Shown here: positions 59,176 to 64,000 of the stretch, in pieces | Position numbering within the stretch: position 1 is the stretch's first letter | How the letters are laid out: the number at the start of each line of letters is the position of its first letter | Source of the DNA: an uncultured Ruminococcus sp. | Lineage (GTDB): Bacteria; Bacillota; Clostridia; Oscillospirales; Ruminococcaceae | Direction: 5' to 3' | Assembly: GCA_944388405.1 (NCBI GenBank) | Contig: CALXIQ010000004.1 | Span: forward strand, 85,055-149,054 | DNA length: 64,000 nucleotides | Program-made: the position numbers and the translations under genes | Notes under the pieces: generated by a model | The model's database searches: none | What the model saw: the letters and a program-made list of their open reading frames with translations, nothing else | Told to the model about the DNA's origin: nothing

Positions 59176-59206
59176 GCCGTCCCGAACACATCGGGGCGGC
59201 TTTTTT
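59176..59206 (+). terminator. Terminator of the FIVAR-protein gene
   Basis: GCCGTCCCGA / TCGGGGCGGC stem and six Ts. A type-B repeat begins inside its T run. Confidence 0.9.
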
Positions 59207-59311
59207 AACTTCGTTACGCTCACTGGCGTTCGCTCCAAAATGTCTGCATTATTAGTTTGTCCCCGCTGAGGTAAGTTTTGATTAGGGCGGTAGTTTGCTA
59301 CATAGTTTGTG
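59205..59311 (-). repeat. Type B repeat, inverted copy
   Basis: Same unit as 44844-45075 on the other strand: GCAAAC, CAGCGGGGACAAACT and GAGCGTAACGAAGTTAAAAAA are all present. It abuts a terminator hairpin with its poly-A end, exactly as the copy at 45075 does. Confidence 0.8.
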
Positions 59312-59453
59312 CGGAACTGATTAAATGAAAACAGTGTATAAAAAATATCCGCTATCACAATAGTGATAACGGATTTTCACGTTTACGTACTCGCTACCCT
59401 TGACGGTTGCGAACCAATAGCCTTCACAAAACGAAGCGAGCACAGCGAGCGGA
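59312..59453 (-). repeat. Partial MITE-like repeat
   Basis: Carries CTCGCTTCGTTTTG, GGCTATTGGTTCGCAACCGT and the hairpin ATCCGTTATCACT / GTGATAGCGGAT of the family, without terminal repeats. It occupies the same place in the composite as 44764-44843. Confidence 0.7.
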
Positions 59454-59709
59454 GTCCTGGCGCGGACGGCGCAAAACGCGAGCCGTTCGCTAACGCTCAC
59501 TTGGTTTGATTAGGCGGTAAATTTGTTACCGCAGTCAAAATGAATATGTAAATAAAAAATCCGCTACTGCACAAACAGTAACGGATTCCCACGTTTACGT
59601 ACTCGCTGCCCTTGACGGTTACCAACCGATAGCCTTCACAAAACGAAGCGAGCACAGCGAGCGGATCGATATTGCGCCGTCTGCGCTAAGACCCGTCCGC
59701 GCTATGACC
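59454..59709 (-). repeat. Dispersed MITE-like repeat, copy 3
   Basis: A 256-base unit with family ends GTCCTGGCGCGGACGGCGC at 59454 and (minus) GGTCATAGCGCGGACGGG at 59709. Internal hairpin CCGCTACTG / CAGTAACGG and the CAAACCAAGTGAGCGTTAGC piece are present. The right end carries a small extra duplication of the terminal sequence. It starts right after the CCA of the tRNA fragment at 59710. Confidence 0.85.
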
Positions 59710-59739
59710 TGGTGAGCTATCGGGGATTCGAACCCCGTT
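59710..59739 (-). repeat. tRNA 3' fragment, prophage attachment site
   Basis: On the minus strand ACGGGG-TTCGAAT-CCCCG-ATAGCTC-A-CCA: a T arm, the 3' acceptor strand, discriminator and CCA, but no 5' half. It is the short copy left by integration into a tRNA gene whose intact copy should lie beyond position 64000. The acceptor complement GAGCTAT resembles clostridial tRNA-Lys; the isotype is not certain. Confidence 0.8.
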
Positions 59740-59740
59740 G

Positions 59741-60793
59741 TTATAGCCTTTTAAGCTTGAATTTACGCTGTTTCTTTGGCTTCGTGTCATGTTTTGTGTC
59801 ATATATGTTTTCAAAATAGGTGTCAATGCGTTTGTCAATCTTCTGCCTTTCGTCGGTGAAGGTCTCTTGATATACCCTCTTTAAAGTTGACGATGTACTC
59901 CATCCGCCTCGCTCCATTGCATATTTATCAGGAACGTTGAGGGCAAGCATTACGCTGGCGTTGATGTGCCGTAAGTCGTGGAATGTGATGTCAGAATATC
60001 CGTGCTTTTTCATAATGCGTTTAAAACGCTGGTAAATGCCTTTGCGATTAAGCTCGGTAATGTATTCCCCTTCAACCTTATCAACCATATCTTGAATAAT
60101 TGGGGGAACTGCCATTTTGCGACGGCTGTCAGTTGTTTTGGGCGTTTCTTTTATAACAGTTTCGTTGCCTACATCAACTTTGACCCTGTTTATTACCAGA
60201 TACCCATTCTGAAAATCTGACTTTTTTAACCCTCTGATTTCCGACACTCGGAACCCTTGCCATAACCCCAGCAGCACAATTAACTCAAGTTCGCTGCCTT
60301 TGAACATTTCAATAATCTCTTCGGCAGTCGGATAGTTTTTGTACCGCTTTTGTTTTTGCGGCAGGGTTACAGAGTAGTTCAGCTCGGGATAATATGTCCG
60401 TAGGACTGCCGAAATCAAGCCGTGTGCATTGTGAACAGTTTTTGCCGAATAAATTCCCGACAGCCGATTGACCTCGCTTTGGACGATTAGTCCGTTGATT
60501 TTAGATAGCGGTAGCTCCAGAAAAGCATTGTCAAGCTGATTTTTCTTGATATTTTTATACTTATCAATCGTGGTGGGAGAAAGAATGTTGCCTTTTAAAG
60601 CAATGTAGTCATCAACACAGTCCCCGAAAGACTTTTCCGAAAGCGGCTTTGCCTGCCTGCCGCTCAGCCACTCCGCCGCCGCCCGCTCTGCTTCTCTTTT
60701 GGTTTCGGCAGTGAAGGACCTGTACTTCCCCGTAGCTTTGTCGTAGACCCTTACCCTGTAATTGCCGCTGGGTAGCTTTTTTGCAGTTGCCAT
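59741..60793 (-). CDS. int: Tyrosine-type site-specific integrase
   Basis: A 350-residue phage integrase. An AP2-like arm-binding N-domain begins LPSGNYRVRVYDKATGKYRSF (about 7-27), then a SAM-like core-binding domain (about 55-150) and the catalytic domain with Arg 182 (GFRVSEIRGL), HDLR (His 272, Arg 275), GGWSTSSTLKRVYQ (Tyr 308). The ATG at 60793 has GGGGA upstream; a longer frame to 60886 overlaps the next gene. The stop codon lies one base from the tRNA-fragment attachment site. Confidence 0.95.
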   Translation of the reverse strand: MATAKKLPSGNYRVRVYDKATGKYRSFTAETKREAERAAAEWLSGRQAKPLSEKSFGDCVDDYIALKGNILSPTTIDKYKNIKKNQLDNAFLELPLSKINGLIVQSEVNRLSGIYSAKTVHNAHGLISAVLRTYYPELNYSVTLPQKQKRYKNYPTAEEIIEMFKGSELELIVLLGLWQGFRVSEIRGLKKSDFQNGYLVINRVKVDVGNETVIKETPKTTDSRRKMAVPPIIQDMVDKVEGEYITELNRKGIYQRFKRIMKKHGYSDITFHDLRHINASVMLALNVPDKYAMERGGWSTSSTLKRVYQETFTDERQKIDKRIDTYFENIYDTKHDTKPKKQRKFKLKRL

Positions 60794-60855
60794 AATAATC
60801 CCCCTTTCTTTGAATTTCAGCCGTCCGAACCTCAGTGTCCGGGCGGCTGTTTTCA

Positions 60856-61230
60856 TTAGAGCGTATAGCTGCTGATTATTTTGCAAAGTTCAGCTACATT
60901 GCAATTGCTTGTAAATTCAAACTTAACCTTGCCGAGCCCGCTGAACCAAAGCTCAAGCTCGCTGTCCATATCAAGCACTCCGGCAGTTTCAACTGAAAAC
61001 GCCTGAATTTTGCTGTAAGGCAGAGAAGTTATATCCTTCTTCTTACCCGTTATGCCCTGAATATTGACAGCCATAATACGTTTGTTTGTGAAAACAACGC
61101 CATCTCTGATAGACTGGTATGTAGCGATAATCTGTTCGCCGTCAACAAACATCGGTGTGATAATAGATGAATAGGTGTCGTCTTTGGTCTTTTTCAGTTT
61201 CAAGTAACTCGCATTTTCAAAATCAATCAT
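60856..61230 (-). CDS. PH-domain protein of the prophage
   Basis: A 124-residue protein: ITPMFVDGEQIIATYQSIRDGVVFTNKRIMAVNIQGITGKKKDITSLPYSKI matches bacterial PH-like domains (bPH), ending with a helix CNVAELCKIISSYTL. AGGAGG-like AGGAATCACC precedes the ATG. Such genes are common beside phage integrases; the function is unknown. Confidence 0.8.
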   Translation of the reverse strand: MIDFENASYLKLKKTKDDTYSSIITPMFVDGEQIIATYQSIRDGVVFTNKRIMAVNIQGITGKKKDITSLPYSKIQAFSVETAGVLDMDSELELWFSGLGKVKFEFTSNCNVAELCKIISSYTL

Positions 61231-61297
61231 GGTGATTCCTCCTATAAATTTTTATGTTTATACAGCCGTCCGGACGCACAAGCTCGGGCGGCTGTTT

Positions 61298-62578
61298 TTA
61301 TTGCTTTGAAATTAATAACGATTGCCTGTATTGCTCGGCTTCGGGCACGTCCACCCATTCTACTGTTTTGTCAAAATTCTTGCGCACTTCGTCCTTGATT
61401 TCCTGCAACGATACTCTGAAAAACTCTCTTCGTGGATTAATCTTATTGACTTTTCTGTCCTCAAAAGCCTTGTGCAGTGCGTTTTCAAGCCCGGGAGCGT
61501 CGTCGGTAAATATCAGCGCATGAACGTCAAAATTAAACGGGACGGAAGCGTCGCCCAGCTCGTTTACACGGTCGATAGGGTCAAGTCTGCGGGTCATTCC
61601 GATTTTGTATACTCCTTCGCCGAAAGCACCAATGTTGCTGATTATGTAAACATAGCCTGCACGCTTGTTAGCTTCCCGGTAGTCCACATCTTCAATGGCT
61701 TTGGCAGTATCTTCAAGGTTAAGCTCAAGTTCTCTTTTCTTTGCAAGCAAATTGGCGTCGTCGGGGGCTTTTTCCAGCTGTTCGTCAACAGACTTTAAGG
61801 CGTTTAAATAATGTGACCGCTCTTTTTCCAGCTTCTTTTTAGCTTCTGCAATTTCCTTCTGAGCCTTGGCTTCTTCACGCTGGCGCTCACGCTCTTCCTT
61901 GATTTTTTCTTTTTCCTCCTGCTTTTTTTGCACAAAGTCCAACGCTAAACTAAGCTCTTCTATTTTTAATCTGGTGTACCTTGGTGTTATGGAGATTGAC
62001 ATTATATCTCCCAGTTTTGATATTTGCTCGGAGGATTTATAAATGCGGTCTTTTGACCTGTCGAAGTTTGAAATTTTAACATTGTCGACAATGTCGTCAC
62101 ATTCTACATTAAAAGCACGCAGCAGAAGCTTCTGCATATCCTTGACCATTTTATTGCCCTGAGATTTGCTTCCGTTTACAGTCCAGTTCATGTTACCGGT
62201 GCAGGCGTTTCCCTGCTTTATCATCAGCTTTTGCCTGTCACGGACATCTTTTAAACGCTCTTTGTACAAGTCCGAGTTTGCAAAAACATATGTAGGCTTA
62301 TACAATCCGTAGTACTGCATATTAATATCTTCGTTGAGATTATAGATATGAGTTTTCAGCTCTTCAATCTGGTTGACCTGATTGGACATTCTGATGTCGT
62401 TTCTTGATATTTGCTGCTGCAAATCAAAAAGCCTTGCTTCGGCTTCCTTCCGCTGCTTTTCCAGACCTTCGAGCTGCTGCCTGAGATAGATAGCGTCATT
62501 ATGCTCGGGTGTGAGCATATTTTTAAGGTTATCTATTTCCGCCTGTAATTCTTTTTTGCTTTGACCGAAAAGTCCCAT
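61298..62578 (-). CDS. DUF4041 protein with C-terminal GIY-YIG-like (T5orf172) domain
   Basis: A 426-residue protein. A coiled coil (about 8-80) leads into a DUF4041 region (LYKPTYVFANSDLYKERLKDVRDRQKLMIK, about 90-200). A very charged coiled coil follows (about 220-300), then a nuclease-like domain beginning GYVYIISNIGAFGEGVYKIGMTRRLDPIDRVNELGDASVPF. The YVYII-11-YKIGMT pair is the GIY-YIG core, and EFFRVSLQEIKDEV closes it. ATG 62578 with GGGGAG at 9 bases. Possibly a moron or defence gene of the prophage. Confidence 0.85.
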   Translation of the reverse strand: MGLFGQSKKELQAEIDNLKNMLTPEHNDAIYLRQQLEGLEKQRKEAEARLFDLQQQISRNDIRMSNQVNQIEELKTHIYNLNEDINMQYYGLYKPTYVFANSDLYKERLKDVRDRQKLMIKQGNACTGNMNWTVNGSKSQGNKMVKDMQKLLLRAFNVECDDIVDNVKISNFDRSKDRIYKSSEQISKLGDIMSISITPRYTRLKIEELSLALDFVQKKQEEKEKIKEERERQREEAKAQKEIAEAKKKLEKERSHYLNALKSVDEQLEKAPDDANLLAKKRELELNLEDTAKAIEDVDYREANKRAGYVYIISNIGAFGEGVYKIGMTRRLDPIDRVNELGDASVPFNFDVHALIFTDDAPGLENALHKAFEDRKVNKINPRREFFRVSLQEIKDEVRKNFDKTVEWVDVPEAEQYRQSLLISKQ

Positions 62579-62614
62579 GATATTTTCTCCCCGCAATAAT
62601 AAATTTATATTTCC

Positions 62615-62643
62615 ATTATACAACACAATTTTACAATAATCAA
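62615..62643 (-). promoter_or_regulatory. Promoter of the DUF4041 gene
   Basis: Minus-strand TTGATT (62638-62643), 17 bases, TATAAT (62615-62620). Confidence 0.7.
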
Positions 62644-62722
62644 GCAAAAATCAAAATAAATTTACTGTTGTCGGAAAAAGTCGAGATTTCAAAAATATTT
62701 ATAAGAAATTTGTACTATCCTA

Positions 62723-62776
62723 TTGACAAAACCGAACACACGTTCTATAATATAAATATAGATAGAACAATTGTTC
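62723..62776 (+). promoter_or_regulatory. Promoter with two LexA-like (SOS) boxes
   Basis: TTGACA (62723-62728), 17 bases, TATAAT (62746-62751). GAACACACGTTC (62734-62745) fills the spacer and GAACAATTGTTC (62765-62776) lies just downstream. Both fit the Gram-positive LexA pattern GAAC-N4-GTTC, so this promoter should be SOS-induced. Confidence 0.82.
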
Positions 62777-62802
62777 ACAAAAAAATAAAGGAGAGCTACA
62801 TA

Positions 62803-62928
62803 ATGAGTGAAGAAGAGAAACGCAAGAAACTAATTAAAAGTATAATTGACAAGTTTGAACGTCTGGAAAGACTGCGGCAGAAAAAATCCGCCGCTACTGT
62901 TCCTCTTTCCACAACAGATAGTCCATAA
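62803..62928 (+). CDS. 41-residue SOS-controlled peptide, converging on the repressor gene
   Basis: MSEEEKRKKLIKSIIDKFERLERLRQKK then a polar tail; a single basic amphipathic helix. AAAGGAGA is 8 bases before ATG 62803, behind a LexA-boxed promoter. The 3' end overlaps the 3' end of the repressor gene (62894-63472) on the opposite strand by 35 bases. It could be an antirepressor-type inducer; the transcript could also act as antisense to the repressor mRNA. Both are inference. Confidence 0.6.
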   Translation: MSEEEKRKKLIKSIIDKFERLERLRQKKSAATVPLSTTDSP

Positions 62929-63472
62929 ATTTATCTAACTCTTCCAAGCTTTCAGTGCTGAGAGTTTCCAATTTAGCCTCAAGAGCTTTTTTCCCGTCAA
63001 TGGCGGGGGAAAGGCTCTTTGTTTTATCATCAATACCAAGGATGTATTCGGAAGAAACGTCAAAGTACAAACAGATCTTAAGCAAAGTCATTGTGCTTAA
63101 GTCCCGTTCGTTATTTTCGTAGTTTCTATAAGCCCGCTCCGAGATGCCTAACTCCTTTGCTATCTCACTGACTTTGACGCCTTTTTTCATGCGGATAGAT
63201 TTTAAGCGTTCGCCAACTGTTGATTGCAGGTTATTAATTTCGTCCTTGCCGTCGTCCTCTTTGGTTTCTTCATCCTCCCAGCCCATCAAGTACCCGGGCG
63301 AAACCTTAAGCACCTTTGCAAGCGGCTCTAACACGGTTGTAGGCAGCTTCTCAATCTCGTTGCTTTCATATCTGTACACTGTCGCCCTGTTTTTCCCCAG
63401 AGCGTCAGCAACCTCATCAACGGACAAGCCCAGCTCCAACCGCCGAGCCTTAACCCTTTCACCGATAGTCAT
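62894..63472 (-). CDS. Prophage repressor with two tandem HTH domains
   Basis: A 192-residue regulator carrying two complete Cro/CI-type HTH domains: GERVKARRLELGLSVDEVADALGKNRATVYRYE (about 4-36) and GERLKSIRMKKGVKVSEIAKELGISERAYRNYEN (about 87-120), separated by an acidic linker. A helical tail follows (about 155-192). No S24 peptidase domain is present, so it cannot self-cleave with RecA like lambda CI. The promoter (minus TTGCAT-17-TATAAT, about 63506-63528) overlaps a palindromic operator. Confidence 0.9.
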   Translation of the reverse strand: MTIGERVKARRLELGLSVDEVADALGKNRATVYRYESNEIEKLPTTVLEPLAKVLKVSPGYLMGWEDEETKEDDGKDEINNLQSTVGERLKSIRMKKGVKVSEIAKELGISERAYRNYENNERDLSTMTLLKICLYFDVSSEYILGIDDKTKSLSPAIDGKKALEAKLETLSTESLEELDKFMDYLLWKEEQ

Positions 63473-63514
63473 TAATATCGCCTGCCTTTCTTTATAAAAA
63501 TTATACCATATGTT

Positions 63515-63528
63515 TTGCGAAAATGCAA
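63515..63528. promoter_or_regulatory. Lysogeny operator 1
   Basis: Palindrome TTGC-GAAAAT-GCAA, overlapping the -35 of the repressor promoter. Confidence 0.7.
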
Positions 63529-63578
63529 TAGCCTTTTAGAAAAACTCAAAAAAATTCTAAAAAAATGCGAAAAAGGGG

Positions 63579-63606
63579 TTGACAAATAAAAATAAAGTGC
63601 TATAAT
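63579..63606 (+). promoter_or_regulatory. Early promoter for the Cro-like gene
   Basis: TTGACA (63579-63584), 16 bases, TATAAT (63601-63606) with an extended TGC. Confidence 0.85.
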
Positions 63607-63620
63607 TAAAGCATAGAAAT

Positions 63621-63634
63621 TCGCAGAAATGCGA
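63621..63634. promoter_or_regulatory. Lysogeny operator 2
   Basis: Palindrome TCGC-AGAAAT-GCGA, just after the early -10. Confidence 0.7.
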
Positions 63635-63651
63635 CGAGTGGAGGTGACACA

Positions 63652-63864
63652 ATGCTGGATGTTCAAAAGCTTAAAGGCAAGATTATTGAAAAAGGCAAAA
63701 CCATTGAGACAATCTCTGCTGATTTGGGAATTAACCCATCAACCTTTTATCGCAAGCTCAAGAACAATTCGTTTGAGATTGAGGAGGCTGATAGAATAGC
63801 AACCATCTTGTCCTTATCGGGGGCAGAAGCTTCTGCTATTTTTTTTAGCCAGTATGTCGCATAA
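63652..63864 (+). CDS. Cro-like HTH protein
   Basis: A 70-residue protein: KLKGKIIEKGKTIETISADLGINPSTFYRKLKNNSFEIEEADRIATIL is an HTH of the phage Cro/CI type. GGAGGTG precedes the ATG. It is divergent from the repressor, behind the early promoter and operator 2, as expected for the lytic switch. Confidence 0.85.
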   Translation: MLDVQKLKGKIIEKGKTIETISADLGINPSTFYRKLKNNSFEIEEADRIATILSLSGAEASAIFFSQYVA

Positions 63865-63870
63865 ATGCAA
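63857..63870. promoter_or_regulatory. Lysogeny operator 3
   Basis: TCGC-ATAAAT-GCAA, at the end of the Cro-like gene; same half-sites as operators 1 and 2. Confidence 0.55.
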
Positions 63871-63903
63871 CGACGGGGAACAGAAAGGAGAGTGAATAAC
63901 CAT

Positions 63904-64000
63904 ATGCCATACTCTTTTCTACAGACCATGATTAAGGAAAGAAACATCAAGCACAAAACCATACAGAACGAGCTTGGCATTTCCAAAACTATGTTTTCAC
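63904..64000 (+). CDS. HTH protein, partial at window end
   Basis: Reads MPYSFLQTMIKERNIKHKTIQNELGISKTMFS and leaves the window. The pattern (ERNIKHKTIQNELGISKTMF) is an HTH start. AAAGGAGAGTG lies upstream; a GTG at 63892 in frame is an alternative start. Probably an early phage regulator co-transcribed with the Cro-like gene. Confidence 0.55.
   Translation, partial: MPYSFLQTMIKERNIKHKTIQNELGISKTMFS

Larger units (their letters stand above)
59713..64000. mobile_element. Prophage or integrative element, left part (continues beyond the window)
   Basis: Tyrosine integrase next to a tRNA 3' fragment, a PH-domain protein, a DUF4041/GIY-YIG protein, a double-HTH repressor, a Cro-like protein, and the start of another HTH gene. 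The order integrase, accessory genes, repressor, divergent early genes is that of a temperate phage. Confidence 0.8.

Overview
The window looks like a chromosome segment of a gut-type, mid-G+C Clostridia bacterium, most likely Oscillospiraceae/Ruminococcaceae. This rests on a Spo0A-type DNA-binding domain, CdaA/CdaR, a DUF3343 plus cysteine desulfurase pair, pyruvate phosphate dikinase together with a PPi-type phosphofructokinase, AGGAGG-type ribosome binding sites, and textbook TTGACA-17-TATAAT promoters. No species assignment is possible from sequence reading alone.

Layout. 1-6.5 kb: thiamine salvage (thiW-thiM-thiE), a secreted NlpC/P60 wall hydrolase, a ClpC-like unfoldase and a 46-residue Cys-rich peptide. 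6.6-14.3 kb (minus strand): a lipoprotein adaptor plus a giant FtsX-type permease with no ATPase beside them, then a VTC-domain / DUF4956 / beta-helix lipoprotein operon. 14.4-23.4 kb: FakA-like kinase and Asp23 protein, a micro-membrane protein coupled to ung, a sulfur/selenium-type pair, cdaA-cdaR and a flavoprotein. 23.5-29.5 kb: a candidate structured RNA, a Spo0A-like protein with a dead receiver, ilvE, a 59-residue membrane protein, a lipid kinase, a TPR protein, and smpB followed by tmRNA.

29.5-37.05 kb: a compact 7.5-kb integrated element at the tmRNA 3' end. It carries a primase/VirE helicase, HTH regulators, small overlapping genes, a lipoprotein and a large serine recombinase whose reading frame runs across the attachment site. 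An 8-bp core (CTCCACCA) is present at both junctions. 37.05-46 kb: a dispersed repeat with terminal inverted repeats, KtrAB potassium transport, a TagB/TagGH-like wall-polymer operon, four tRNAs (Pro, Arg, Glu, Met), further repeat copies, and a CIRCE-controlled small heat-shock gene. 46-57 kb: PPi-phosphofructokinase, a redox/efflux cluster (esterase lipoprotein, two aldo-keto reductases, MATE pump, secreted flavodoxin, LysR regulator) with a duplicated 39-bp cis-element, and ppdK. 57-64 kb: a wall-anchored FIVAR-repeat protein, a second composite repeat, and the left part of a tyrosine-integrase prophage at a tRNA 3' end. The prophage includes a lysogeny switch with palindromic operators and two LexA-like boxes.

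The most unusual signals are two. First, a serine recombinase gene is cut and re-tailed by its own integration. Second, a composite repeat family has its terminal inverted repeat starting exactly after the CCA end of three different stable RNA 3' ends, with an internal hairpin that shows compensatory base changes.
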